A stretch of DNA of 64,000 nt, from NCBI GenBank assembly GCA_964615765.1, contig CAZTQN010000007.1, positions 77,977 through 141,976 on the forward strand, in the 5' to 3' direction. The notes under the pieces were generated by a model. That model was given only the letters and a program-made list of their open reading frames with translations, was not told the DNA's origin and did no database searches. This DNA comes from CAZTQN01 sp964615765 (lineage in GTDB: Bacteria > Planctomycetota > Phycisphaerae > Phycisphaerales > UBA1924). Within the stretch, counting starts at the first letter, position 1, and each line of letters begins with the position of its first letter. The position numbers and the translations under genes were made by a program. This document shows, one piece after another, positions 35,914-44,778 of the stretch.

Positions 35914-36147
35914 TCAGTTGCCCGCCGGGACGCCCGTGCGGTTGAACTTCTTGCCGCCGGAAGACTCTTCCGGGGCTGGCTGACCGGCTTCAGCAGCAGC
36001 CGCTTGGGCCGCTGCGGCGGACGCGGCGTCTTCGCTGGTCACCGGGGTGGTCGTTCCCGACGGGCGGAGGGCCAAGACAATCGCCGCGAGGACCAAAATG
36101 CCCGCGACGCTCAGCAGGATGACGTTCTTTTTGTTTTTCACGTCCAT
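35914..36147 (-). CDS. Small single-pass membrane protein of pseudopilin module 1
   Basis: 77 residues from ATG 36147. A basic N-terminus (MDVKNKKN) is followed by one membrane helix (VILLSVAGILVLAAIVLAL), then an Ala-rich, acidic tail (SEDAASAAAAQAAAAEAGQ) and a Pro/Ser/Gly-rich end finishing with basic residues (GGKKFNRTGV). It has the same plan, and the same position downstream of a pseudopilin gene, as those at 37679 and 38995. No family name is known to me. The consistent pairing suggests a partner of the pseudopilin. A probable terminator separates it from the upstream pseudopilin gene, so it may be transcribed at a lower level. Confidence 0.75.
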   Translation of the reverse strand: MDVKNKKNVILLSVAGILVLAAIVLALRPSGTTTPVTSEDAASAAAAQAAAAEAGQPAPEESSGGKKFNRTGVPAGN

Positions 36148-36205
36148 GCCTCAGGGTAGGTCGGTTGTGCGTGGGTCGGGGTGGCGAGCACGGGGTAGTG
36201 CGCCG

Positions 36206-36243
36206 AAAAGCACGGCGGCCCGCCGCGTGTGTGCGACGGGCCG
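36206..36243 (-). terminator. Probable terminator after pseudopilin gene 1 (minus strand)
   Basis: Read on the minus strand, CGGCCCG (36243-36237) pairs with CGGGCCG (36222-36216). A run of four T residues follows at 36209-36206. It lies between the pseudopilin stop and the small membrane gene. Confidence 0.6.
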
Positions 36244-36266
36244 CGGTTGATGTCTGTCGTGAGGGC

Positions 36267-37295
36267 TTAGCGGTTGAGGTCGCGGCCCTTGATCCCGCCG
36301 CGGGTCGCGAAGAAGTAGGCCGGGGCGGCGACGGTGCCGTTCTCGCCGTTCTGCAGGCCATCGTTCTCCATGGCGTAGGTCGCCAAGTCCGCCTGACCGG
36401 CTTCCTGCTGGTTGTTCCACAGGCCGTGCGGCGTGAGCTCGGTCTTGGCCTGGAGGGAGAGGTTCGCGTCGTTGCCGTAGGTCGTGCGCTTCTGCAGGTC
36501 GCGGATGCGGATGGTGTCCACGCTGCCGTCAGCCGTCGAGAAGCGGGCCGTGGCGTCGATCTGGTTCCAGGTCGGCGGGCGGTCCTGCGGCATGGTGCCG
36601 TTGGCGCGGCGCTTGAGCGAGAAGTCAAACCGCTCCCACGTCACGACCTTCGCGGAGGCGAAGGGGACGTCGTCGATGCGGTTGCGGCGCCAGTGGGCCG
36701 GGTTGTTGACGCGAATGCCGGGGGCGATGCCGACCGCGGCGTTGACGTTGTACGCGCCGGGGTTGGTCCAGAGCGTCGGCGACAGCCAGTACGAGCCGTC
36801 CCAGATGCCGGTGGTGATGTCGTTGCCCGGGATGCGGCCGGCCGCCAAGTCACGGAAGAACTCGCCGGAGCGCTTGAGCACTTCGGCATCGTTCGGCGCG
36901 AACTGAGCCTTGCTGAACAGGTCACTCGCCGAATCGGCCATGTAGTTCAGCATGAGGCTGGCCCAGTGGGCGCTGAACAGCAGGGAGTTGTCGGTGTCGA
37001 AGGCCCAGTGGTTCGGGAAGCCGCGGCTGGGGATCAGGATGCCTTCCCAACCCACGGTGCCGGGGATGTTGACTTCGGTCTTGGGCGTGAAGGGGTTCAT
37101 CCACGCGTCCTTGTTGCCCGACGCGTACACCTGCTGGGACTGGCCCATGGACCGCAGGTTCGCCAGGCTCACGAGGACCTGAGCCGACCGCCTCGCTTCA
37201 CCAAGCGCCGGCAGCAGGATCCCGATCAGCAGCGCGATGATGGCGATGACGACCAGGAGTTCGATCAGCGTGAACGCGCGGCGGATCCCTGACAT
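36267..37295 (-). CDS. Pseudopilin-like protein, module 1
   Basis: 342 residues from ATG 37295, with GGGAG 7 bases upstream. The N-terminus RAFTLIELLVVIAIIALLIG is a class III prepilin leader and helix: cleavage would be expected after the short basic leader, and Glu5 of the mature form is present (FTLIE). The body is a large exported domain with NLRSMGQSQQVYASGNKDAW, GIWDGSYWLSP, a W-[ED]-RFDF motif (VTWERFDFSLKRR), and ARFSTADGSVDTIRI, which resembles the DG signature of planctomycete DUF1559-type pseudopilins. It ends AYFFATRGGIKGRDLNR. It is a close paralogue of the protein at 39265 and a more distant one of that at 37957. It is probably assembled by a type II secretion or type IV pilus-like machine encoded elsewhere. 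Confidence 0.88.
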   Translation of the reverse strand: MSGIRRAFTLIELLVVIAIIALLIGILLPALGEARRSAQVLVSLANLRSMGQSQQVYASGNKDAWMNPFTPKTEVNIPGTVGWEGILIPSRGFPNHWAFDTDNSLLFSAHWASLMLNYMADSASDLFSKAQFAPNDAEVLKRSGEFFRDLAAGRIPGNDITTGIWDGSYWLSPTLWTNPGAYNVNAAVGIAPGIRVNNPAHWRRNRIDDVPFASAKVVTWERFDFSLKRRANGTMPQDRPPTWNQIDATARFSTADGSVDTIRIRDLQKRTTYGNDANLSLQAKTELTPHGLWNNQQEAGQADLATYAMENDGLQNGENGTVAAPAYFFATRGGIKGRDLNR

Positions 37296-37678
37296 GCCTG
37301 TGCTCCCTTGTCGCGCTGCCGTCCGCAGCGCCCGAGATTTCTGTCCGAAGTTCCCTCACGCGAGCGAGCCGGAGAACCCGGTGCCGCGCGTCTGTGCTCT
37401 TTGAACGGGCGATCCTTCGCCCCAAACAGTGCGCCCGGTTGCTTCCCGGGCCAACTCCATCCGCGTCACGCCGGATTCGGTTCCGCACCGATCCGGAACG
37501 ACACACGCGTGCGCGTCATCGACCGGTTGACCGGTGACCACAGGCCCGACGTGCGAGAATAATACGCATCCCAACATGAAGAGGATGCAAAGGCGCGCCC
37601 CTCTACCCCGGATAGGGGTTACACCTAGGGAGAAACCGGGCTTCGGCGTCACTCACTTAAGGGGGCGTCCCGGACGCT
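37296..37678. other. Intergenic region upstream of pseudopilin gene 1, 383 bases
   Basis: This separates pilin modules 1 and 2, so module 1 probably has its own promoter here. The ribosome site GGGAG of the 37295 gene lies at its left edge. A small stem CCCC-GGAT-AGGGG is at about 37608-37620. The stretch around 37555-37585 (GAGAATAATACGCATCCCAA) is locally AT-rich compared with its surroundings, but I could not assign a promoter to it. No gene was seen. Confidence 0.4.
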
Positions 37679-37930
37679 TCACGGGGCCGCTTCTACCGGA
37701 CCTTTGCCCTGATGCTGGCGCTCCGGCACAGGCTCAGCCGCAGCGTCGGACGCGGCGGGGTCGGGCTGCATGGCCTGACGGAGTTCGGCTTCGCGAGCCG
37801 CGACCTCGGCGGGGACATCCGGCGGCGCTTCAGCGCCCGTGCGGAGGAACCGCCACACGCCCACGCCCGCCGCCACGATGGCGAGCAGGCCCAGCAGGAC
37901 CATCAGACGTTTGCGGTTGGGTGCGGGCAT
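37679..37930 (-). CDS. Small single-pass membrane protein of pseudopilin module 2
   Basis: 83 residues from ATG 37930, 26 bases after the stop of the pseudopilin gene at 37957. A basic start (MPAPNRKRL) leads into one membrane helix (MVLLGLLAIVAAGVGVWRFL), then an acidic, Ala-rich tail with a possible short helix (VPAEVAAREAELRQAMQ) and a Gln/Pro-rich end. The plan matches the small proteins at 35914 and 38995 although residue identity is low. No Shine-Dalgarno is obvious, so translation may depend on the upstream gene. The function is unknown; I infer a module partner of the pseudopilin. Confidence 0.72.
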   Translation of the reverse strand: MPAPNRKRLMVLLGLLAIVAAGVGVWRFLRTGAEAPPDVPAEVAAREAELRQAMQPDPAASDAAAEPVPERQHQGKGPVEAAP

Positions 37931-37956
37931 GATGGTCCAGAACAGCGTGACGGGAA

Positions 37957-38931
37957 TCAACGGATGAAGTCGCGCCCCTTGATGCCGAAGCGGGTGCGCC
38001 AGAAGAAGGCGGGCCCGCCGTAGTCCCACACGAAGCCCTCGCGACGGCCGTATTCGTACTGCGTGGACATCTCGGGCTCGCCGGGGTTCCACACGCCGGC
38101 GGGCATGGGGATCTTGGATTCATCGCCGGAGGGCGTGGTTGCGGTTTCCTGGATGATCTTGGACATGTTGACGCGGGTCGCCGCACCGTCAACGAGCGCG
38201 ACGTGCGGGCGCGAGCCGGCCCGGTTCCACATCGTGGGCGTCTTGGCCTGATAGTCCTTGGCCTCGAAGACCAGGACTTTCTGGGTGGGGATCACGACCT
38301 CGCCGAGCCGGTTGCGGGCGATCCAGTTGGGGTTGCGCGGGTCGCGGGGGTTGTCGGCGCGCGGGTTGAGGTTGTGGGTCTCGAAGCGTTCGCTGAGCTG
38401 CCAGAAGACGGGCGGGTACCAGTAGGACGAGGGGAAGATCCAGTTCCAGTTGTTGAGCGCGGGGGTGTTAACCTTGAACCAGCGCTTCAACTCGGCGTCG
38501 CCGGGCGCGACGATGGTTTCGAGGCGGGAGAGGTTGATCTCGTCGTAGTAGAGCGTGTGCGCGATCCAGTGATAGCCGAAGGTCTCGGTGCGTTCGGTGC
38601 TGCGATAGCCGGTGCCGGTGGTGTCATACGGCCAGCCGAAAAGGCACGGTCGGCGCTGGTCCCACACCCAGCCCTGGCTGTTGGTGGTCGGGTTGCACTT
38701 GGCGGTGCGGTCGGTGTGGAAGGGGTTTACGAAGTTGTCTTTGTGGTCGGAGGCGTAGACGTGGATGAACGTCGCGTTGCTGCGGAGGTTGGCCATGGAG
38801 CGGACGCTGCGGGCCGCGAGGCGGGCCTCGCCGAGCGCGGGCAGCAGAATGCCGATAAGCAGCGCGATGATGGCGATGACGACGAGCAGCTCGATGAGCG
38901 TGAACGCGCGGGGCCGGGCAAAGACCGACAT
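37957..38931 (-). CDS. Pseudopilin-like protein, module 2
   Basis: 324 residues from ATG 38931, with GGAG 8 bases upstream. It begins RAFTLIELLVVIAIIALLIG like its neighbours, then NLRSNATFIHVYASDHKDNF. This is the most divergent of the three: the middle is rich in Trp and Tyr (NWNWIFPSSYWYPPVFW), the GRxxVDG-type strand reads HVALVDGAATRVNM, and it carries three Cys-free domains with FEAKDYQAKTP in place of W-E-RFDF. It still ends FFWRTRFGIKGRDFIR, sharing the C-terminal GI-[KR]-GRD signature. It is probably processed by a prepilin peptidase and exported. It is followed by its own small membrane protein gene. Confidence 0.87.
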   Translation of the reverse strand: MSVFARPRAFTLIELLVVIAIIALLIGILLPALGEARLAARSVRSMANLRSNATFIHVYASDHKDNFVNPFHTDRTAKCNPTTNSQGWVWDQRRPCLFGWPYDTTGTGYRSTERTETFGYHWIAHTLYYDEINLSRLETIVAPGDAELKRWFKVNTPALNNWNWIFPSSYWYPPVFWQLSERFETHNLNPRADNPRDPRNPNWIARNRLGEVVIPTQKVLVFEAKDYQAKTPTMWNRAGSRPHVALVDGAATRVNMSKIIQETATTPSGDESKIPMPAGVWNPGEPEMSTQYEYGRREGFVWDYGGPAFFWRTRFGIKGRDFIR

Positions 38932-38994
38932 GCTGCGTACTCCAGACCTCGGCCGTCCGGCCCGAGTGTCGGTGAGGGTATGGGGTCCAACGCG

Positions 38995-39210
38995 TCAGTC
39001 GGCGGCCTTGCGGATGCGGCCGGTCGACGAGGGTGTCGCGGGCGGCGGCGTCTCGACGGACTGGGCTTCCTCGGCGATCTGGCGGACGGCTTCGCTGGTC
39101 TCGGGGAGGGGCTCTGTGCCGCCGCCCGAACGGAGCATCAGCACCGCCGCGATCGCCAGCGTCACGCCAGCCACGCCGATGAGCACGAACATCCGCTTTT
39201 TCTTGTCCAC
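38995..39210 (-). CDS. Small single-pass membrane protein of pseudopilin module 3
   Basis: 71 residues from GTG 39210, with GGGAG 6 bases upstream, a good start. It begins with a very basic stretch (MDKKKRM), then one membrane helix (FVLIGVAGVTLAIAAVLML), then an acidic linker (ETSEAVRQIAEEAQSVE) and a Pro/Ser-rich end with basic residues (STGRIRKAAD). It lies 54 bases downstream of the pseudopilin gene at 39265 and upstream of module 2. Size, topology and charge pattern match the proteins at 35914 and 37679. Confidence 0.78.
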   Translation of the reverse strand: MDKKKRMFVLIGVAGVTLAIAAVLMLRSGGGTEPLPETSEAVRQIAEEAQSVETPPPATPSSTGRIRKAAD

Positions 39211-39264
39211 GCGGGACTCCCGTCGGGTGAGTGTTGATGACCGTGTGATCGCGGAGCGGCGCGA

Positions 39265-40290
<1,026 letters not shown>

Positions 40291-40799
40291 GAGGCACCTC
40301 CTGGTTTGCGGCCATGACCGCAGAACGCGTGGCCGCCGGATCCCTGAATGGGACCCGTGCAGGTGACAGTTTGCCTCATCGCCGCGGGTTTGTCCAGCCG
40401 CCCGGCGATGACCGGGCGGTCTTTGCACGGTCGGGCCAGCGCCCGCGGCGGCTTCGGCGGCCGACCGGCGCGATGCCCGAGAACCGGCGATTTGTGCGCA
40501 TCGCCGCGAATTCTCGGAGGCGACGGGGCATAAAGAAGTGACTCTCGGCGGGCGGGCCACGCGTTCCGGGGAACCCGCGCTCGGGCCGCGTTCGTACACT
40601 CCTGTGCCGACCGTTCGTTGACCGGGATTCTCCGGGTCACTAGGTTCACGCCCCGGCGTTCCCGCGGAGGGACCTCGTTTCTCCGATCCGTCTCCTTACC
40701 CCCACCCCAGCCCCCCAAACTCCTCCACCGGCTCACCACCCACTCCGCGCTTCTTCCGTCATCCCCCCCGCGGGGTCCGACTCCTCCCAGGCTCCACCC
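40291..40799. other. Divergent intergenic region, 509 bases, with a terminator-like hairpin
   Basis: This lies between the leftward pilin cluster and the rightward kinase gene. A perfect 8-bp stem CCGCCCGG, loop CGATGA, CCGGGCGG followed by TCTTT lies at 40398-40424. It looks like a terminator read rightward, although no gene precedes it on that strand; read leftward it would lie in the leader of the pilin cluster. The right part (40690-40800) is strongly pyrimidine-rich (CCCCCACCCCAGCCCCCC). No open frame with coding character was found. Confidence 0.45.
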
Positions 40800-42176
40800 A
40801 TGCCCGAGCAGCCACACAAGTCGGATCTTTCGGAAACCTCGCCGATGGATTCCAAGGCGAGGGCCGACGCGGAGCGGGCCTCGGGGGAGGCGGCGATCGG
40901 GGTCGACACGGCGGAGAACCGCTCGGGCCGCACCAAAGGCGGGACCAACGTCGACACCATCATCGGGAAGATCGTCGTTGACCAGGGGCTGGCGACGCCG
41001 GAAGAGGTGCAGGCGTGCCTGGAGATGGCGCGGCAGAGCGCGGCGGAGGGGAACTCCAAGAGCCTGCCGCTGCTGCTGATCGAGAACGAGTACATCACCA
41101 AGCGTCAGCTCGAGCGCATCCGCCTGCAGGCCGAGGCCGAGCGGAGCGGGCAGCAGATCCCGGGGTACAAGATCCTCGCGAAGCTGGGCGCGGGGGCGAT
41201 GGCGACGGTGTTCAAGGGGCGGCAGCTGAGCCTGGACCGGGACGTCGCGATCAAGGTCCTGCCGCGGAAGTTCACGAACAACCCGCAGTTCATCGAGCGC
41301 TTTTACGCCGAGGGTCGGGCGGCGGCGCAGTTGAACCACCCGAACATCGTTCAGGCGTACGACGTCGGACAGGCGGGGGACTATCACTACTTTGTGATGG
41401 AGTACGTCGAAGGCCGCACGGTCTACGACGACATCGTCAAGCAGCGCCGGTACGCGGAGGCGGACGCGATCGACATCGTGATCCAGGTCGCCGAGGCGCT
41501 GCAGCACGCGCACGTGAAGGGGCTGATCCACCGCGACGTGAAGCCGAAGAACATCATGATCTCCGGGCGGGGCGTGGCGAAGCTGGCGGACATGGGGCTG
41601 GCGCGGGCGATTTCGGACAAGGAAGCGGCGGAGGCGGAGCAGGGCAAGGCGTTCGGGACGCCGTATTACATCTCGCCGGAGCAGATCCGCGGCGAGATCA
41701 ACATCGGCCCGCCGAGCGATATCTACTCGCTGGGCGCGACGCTGTATCACATGGTGACGGGCGCGGTGCCGTTCGACGGGAAGAACCCGTCGGCGGTGAT
41801 GCACAAGCATCTGAAGGAAACGCCGCAGCCGCCGGACCACGTCAACCCGAAGCTGTCGGCGGGCATCTCGGAAGTCATCGAAAAGATGATGGCCAAGAGC
41901 CCGAAGGATCGGTATCTGAACTGCAACGATCTGTTGATCGACCTCAGGGCGGTGCGGAACAAGCAGACGCCGCCGCTCGCGCACAAGGAGATCGGCGGGC
42001 TGGATCTGGCGTCGGTGGCGAAGGCGGAGGCGCAGGCGCAGCCGCTGGAAATGCCGGTGGACAAGTCGCAGGCGGGCGGGCCGGCCGTGCCGCGGTGGAT
42101 GTTCGTGACGCTGGTGGTGCTGCTGGTGATCAGCGTGGTGCTGAACTTGTATCTGGGGTTGACGGGGCGGGGGTGA
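40800..42176 (+). CDS. Membrane Ser/Thr protein kinase with an N-terminal MshEN-like region
   Basis: 458 residues from ATG 40800; no ribosome site is seen. Residues ~53-110 resemble a GspE/MshEN-type pair of motifs: IIGKIVVDQGLATPEEVQ, then after an 11-residue spacer LPLLLIENEYITKRQLE and a final Gln. The Hanks-type kinase domain (~123-400) has LGAGAMATVFKG, ATP-anchoring K152, HRDVKPKN with catalytic D246, D264-M265-G266 in place of DFG, and GTPYYISPEQ (APE-like). A single membrane helix near 433-453 (WMFVTLVVLLVISVVLNLYL) ends the protein with almost nothing outside. The kinase therefore lies in the cytoplasm, tethered at its C-terminus. It may be regulated by a ligand of the N-terminal region. 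Confidence 0.9.
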   Translation: MPEQPHKSDLSETSPMDSKARADAERASGEAAIGVDTAENRSGRTKGGTNVDTIIGKIVVDQGLATPEEVQACLEMARQSAAEGNSKSLPLLLIENEYITKRQLERIRLQAEAERSGQQIPGYKILAKLGAGAMATVFKGRQLSLDRDVAIKVLPRKFTNNPQFIERFYAEGRAAAQLNHPNIVQAYDVGQAGDYHYFVMEYVEGRTVYDDIVKQRRYAEADAIDIVIQVAEALQHAHVKGLIHRDVKPKNIMISGRGVAKLADMGLARAISDKEAAEAEQGKAFGTPYYISPEQIRGEINIGPPSDIYSLGATLYHMVTGAVPFDGKNPSAVMHKHLKETPQPPDHVNPKLSAGISEVIEKMMAKSPKDRYLNCNDLLIDLRAVRNKQTPPLAHKEIGGLDLASVAKAEAQAQPLEMPVDKSQAGGPAVPRWMFVTLVVLLVISVVLNLYLGLTGRG

Positions 42177-42248
42177 GGGAAGCGGGAAGGGCCGCGGGGA
42201 TTGGGTTGGGGCGGCGGAGGGTGAGCGCGGATTTGCTAGGCTGTGGGG

Positions 42249-42887
42249 ATGTCACAGCACGTCGAGTCATCGCCGGGCGTGTCGGCGGCCGAGCCGGCCA
42301 AGCCGAGCGGGCGGGTGTTTGTCGGGCTGCTGGTGGTCGCCGTTGTCGGGCTTGGGGTGTTGGTGATCTTGCTGACGCGGACGAACCGGCAACTGCGTGA
42401 GCAGCTCATCGTGGTTGAACAGGCGCTGGCCCGGGAGCGGACGCGCGATGCGCTCGCGACGGGGGATGCGCTGTCGCCGATCACCGCGGTCGGGGCGGAT
42501 GGGGCGCCGGCGACGCTGACGTTCCGCGGCCCGCGGCCGACGGTGGTGTTCCTGATCGCCGGCAAGTGCCCGTACTGCGAGCAGACGATCCCCGTGTGGC
42601 AAGAAGTGATCGCGGCGACGCGGGCGACGGAGGCGGGCAAGGTCGATCTGGTGACTTTGCAGACCGATGCGCGGCGAGCGGCGGACCTGAAGCCGCTGTC
42701 GGGCGGGCTCACGCCGCGATTGGTGCCGGAGCAGGCCGGGACGTGGCTGCTGCGCGTCCCGATCTCGCCGGGCGCGATGCTGGTGGACACAAGCGGCGTG
42801 GTGCGGCGGGTGTGGTTCGGGATGCCGTCGGAGCGGGACCGGGAAGAGTTGGTGCAGGCGCTGCTGGGCGTGCTGCCGGAACGGTGA
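42249..42887 (+). CDS. Membrane-anchored thioredoxin-like protein with CPYC motif
   Basis: 212 residues from ATG 42249; GTG 42243 would add two residues. One membrane helix lies near residues 22-46 (GRVFVGLLVVAVVGLGVLVI), then a short coiled-coil-like stretch (LREQLIVVEQALARER), then a thioredoxin-fold domain. TVVFLIAGKCPYCEQTIPVW gives the redox-active CxxC as CPYC. The cis-Pro region is less clear (TPRLVPEQAG, GAMLVDTSGVVRRVWFG). It resembles TlpA/ResA-type periplasmic reductases. The partner is unknown. It follows the kinase on the same strand, 72 bases downstream, and may share its transcript. Confidence 0.8.
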   Translation: MSQHVESSPGVSAAEPAKPSGRVFVGLLVVAVVGLGVLVILLTRTNRQLREQLIVVEQALARERTRDALATGDALSPITAVGADGAPATLTFRGPRPTVVFLIAGKCPYCEQTIPVWQEVIAATRATEAGKVDLVTLQTDARRAADLKPLSGGLTPRLVPEQAGTWLLRVPISPGAMLVDTSGVVRRVWFGMPSERDREELVQALLGVLPER

Positions 42888-42897
42888 GGAAACAACG

Positions 42898-42931
42898 CCG
42901 CCGACCCGCGTGAAGTCGCGCGGGTCGGCGG
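42898..42931. terminator. Strong hairpin between converging genes
   Basis: CCGCCGACCCGCG at 42898-42910 pairs perfectly over 13 bp with CGCGGGTCGGCGG at 42919-42931, loop 8 bases. Read leftward it is followed by CGTTGTTT, so it may serve the leftward gene better than the rightward one. Confidence 0.7.
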
Positions 42932-42986
42932 GAGTGTGTGCGAACTGCGCGGCGTGCTGTTGGCAGCAGGCCCTTCGCTGTAGCAG

Positions 42987-43244
42987 TCACTGGGCCGACG
43001 CGTCGGTGCAGTTGGTGGCGCAGTCGATGTAGGCATAGCAGTCGTTGGAGTAGACGGCGCGGGTGCCGAAGCGGGTGGTGCACTCGACGGGGCGGTAGAC
43101 GTCGAGGCAGTAGATCCCGCGGCGGGGACAGCCCGAGCCGGGCCGAGCGGGCGCGGCGAGCGCCTGCACGGCGACCGCGGCCACCCCGAGCACCGCCACG
43201 CCGAGCGTGAGCTTCGAGACTTTCGACATCATCCTGCTGTTCAT
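42987..43244 (-). CDS. Small secreted Cys-rich protein resembling a Kazal-type domain
   Basis: 85 residues from ATG 43244, with GGAGG 5 bases upstream, a strong start. The signal peptide is MNSRMMSKVSKLTLGVAVLG ending ALAAP. The mature part of about 50 residues has six cysteines: SGCPRRGIYCLDVYRPVECT, then RAVYSNDCYAYIDCATNC. The run Y-x-PV-x-C, then [AV]YSN-x-C-x-A, then C, follows the Kazal inhibitor pattern (C-x-C ... PVC ... TY-x-N-x-C-x-A ... C). If so it could be an inhibitor of serine proteases or a binding domain. The glycine usual before the Tyr is present as FGTRAVY. The family call is inferred from the pattern only. Confidence 0.68.
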   Translation of the reverse strand: MNSRMMSKVSKLTLGVAVLGVAAVAVQALAAPARPGSGCPRRGIYCLDVYRPVECTTRFGTRAVYSNDCYAYIDCATNCTDASAQ

Positions 43245-43509
43245 AGCCACCTCCTGAGTGAGTGGGCGGCGAGCAACTCGGACACGCGCTGAGCCGCACG
43301 CCGTCACCGTCAATCTACTGGATGACCGGTGGCTGTCAAGCCGGCACGAGCGGCCAAGGGGCGCGCAGGGCGATTGCGGGGAGAACGAGCCCCCGGTGTG
43401 GGGTGAGTGGACGCGGGTCGTGGTGGAAAACGATCGGCGCGCGGAGGGTGCTTCCGCCGAAGTTCGGCAAGGCGCGTCATGAGTTGGAAGTGACCGAGTC
43501 GGTCGACCG

Positions 43510-43857
43510 TCACCCGGCCGAAGCGATCAGCAGCCCGATCCCGAGCGCGGCCGCGAAGATGAGGACCGTGTAGATCGCGGCGATGATGGCCGAGTGCTTC
43601 CAGGAGAGCTTGGCGACCAGGTTCAGGAGCACGATCAGGGCGGCGAAGTTGGAGAGTGTGCCGAGCGCGAGTGCTGCGCCGGATCCGAACGCCGCGGCGG
43701 CGCCGACCTGCACCGCATAACCGATGATCGCTGTCAGAACCAGGATGATCACGCCGGTTTTGACTTCAACTTCTTCTCGGGCGACTACCTGCGCAATCCA
43801 CGCCAGCATGAAGCCGAGGAAAACGTACATCGCAATAATGATGAGCAGTCCGAACAT
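43510..43857 (-). CDS. Small polytopic membrane protein, function unknown
   Basis: 115 residues from ATG 43857, with GGGAG 7 bases upstream. It has four likely membrane helices: FGLLIIIAMYVFLGFMLAWI, VIILVLTAIIGYAVQVGAAA, a stretch in LGTLSNFAALIVLLNLVAKL, and AIIAAIYTVLIFAAALGIGL. A charged loop (AREEVEVKTG) separates helices 1 and 2. No known transporter motif was recognised. It lies between the Kazal-like gene and a TetR regulator, all on the minus strand, with gaps of more than 140 bases, so co-transcription is uncertain. Confidence 0.78.
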   Translation of the reverse strand: MFGLLIIIAMYVFLGFMLAWIAQVVAREEVEVKTGVIILVLTAIIGYAVQVGAAAAFGSGAALALGTLSNFAALIVLLNLVAKLSWKHSAIIAAIYTVLIFAAALGIGLLIASAG

Positions 43858-44003
43858 TGGTGCACTCCCGTTTGTGCGCGTACTGTACCGCGCCGATGCG
43901 GTGGTCACAACAGGTTTTTGCGCATGTACGGCACGACATCGCGTGCCGCGGGCCGGCCTCGTGATCGCGGCGGCGAATAGGCGCAGGACCGTGCTTGGTT
44001 CTC

Positions 44004-44612
44004 TTACTCGCGCTTGTACTTCTGTCCGAGCATGAGTTCGCCGAGGAGGTCGACGATGGTGGCGCCGTGTTCGTCGACGCCGTGGCGTGTGACGCCCATG
44101 GCGCTGAGCACGCCGTAGCCCAGGCCGAGGTGGATGAGGGCCCAAGCGGTGAGGTCGGGGCTGAAGCGTTTGGAGATGACGCCGGTCTGCTGGGCGGCGT
44201 CGACCTCGCGACCCAGGAACTCGTGCAGCGTCTTCACGTGCTCCATGAGGGCGGCGAGGATCTGCGGGTCTTCGACTTCGGTCATGGCCTGCACGATGAC
44301 GCGGTAGATGCCCCGGCCGCGGTTGGCGACCATGGGGTTGGCGCCCAGCAGCCGCTTGATGCGTTCGGCGGGGTCGGGCGCGGTGGCGAGTTCGTGCTGC
44401 CAGAGTTTGATGGTGACGGCGCTGGTGCGGTGGATCAGCGCGATGAACAGGTCGCGCTTGGAGGGGAAGTGACGGTAGATGATGGGCTCGGTGACGCCCG
44501 CGGCTTTGGCAATCTGAGCCGTGGTCGCGCCGGCGTAGCCCTGGACCGCGAACAGGTTCGCCGCGGTGTCCAGCAGTTGTTCCCGGCGCTGGGCGGCGGA
44601 CAGGCGGCTCAC
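44004..44612 (-). CDS. TetR/AcrR-family transcriptional regulator
   Basis: 202 residues from GTG 44612, chosen because GAGG lies 8 bases upstream; TTG 44630 would add six residues. The N-terminal DNA-binding domain has RREQLLDTAANLFAVQGYAG, TTAQIAKAAGVTEPIIYRHF and PSKRDLF, the standard TetR helix-turn-helix. The rest is the helical ligand and dimer domain (LMEHVKTLHEFLGREVDAAQ). It probably represses a transport or stress gene in response to a small molecule. The nearest candidate on its strand is the small membrane protein at 43510. TATACT, a -10-like hexamer on its strand, lies at about 44720 upstream. No clear palindromic operator was found. Confidence 0.9.
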   Translation of the reverse strand: MSRLSAAQRREQLLDTAANLFAVQGYAGATTAQIAKAAGVTEPIIYRHFPSKRDLFIALIHRTSAVTIKLWQHELATAPDPAERIKRLLGANPMVANRGRGIYRVIVQAMTEVEDPQILAALMEHVKTLHEFLGREVDAAQQTGVISKRFSPDLTAWALIHLGLGYGVLSAMGVTRHGVDEHGATIVDLLGELMLGQKYKRE

Positions 44613-44778
44613 GGGGGTAGCCTCGCGCAAAGCGTTGACGATCCAAGACTTACGAACTATGGCCCGATCGGCACTCTGGGCCAGAAAAGCCCGGCCCGAG
44701 GGGGCCCGAAACCGTCAAGGCTAGTATACACTCACTTTGCGTCGGCGGACAGGTGCGCAGGGGCCCAAAAGACGGCGA

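Noticed and set aside
35045..35983. Plus-strand open frame of 312 codons overlapping the rhlE tail in another frame
   Set aside because: It lies within repetitive DNA encoding the rhlE tail, with no ribosome site and only low-complexity product.
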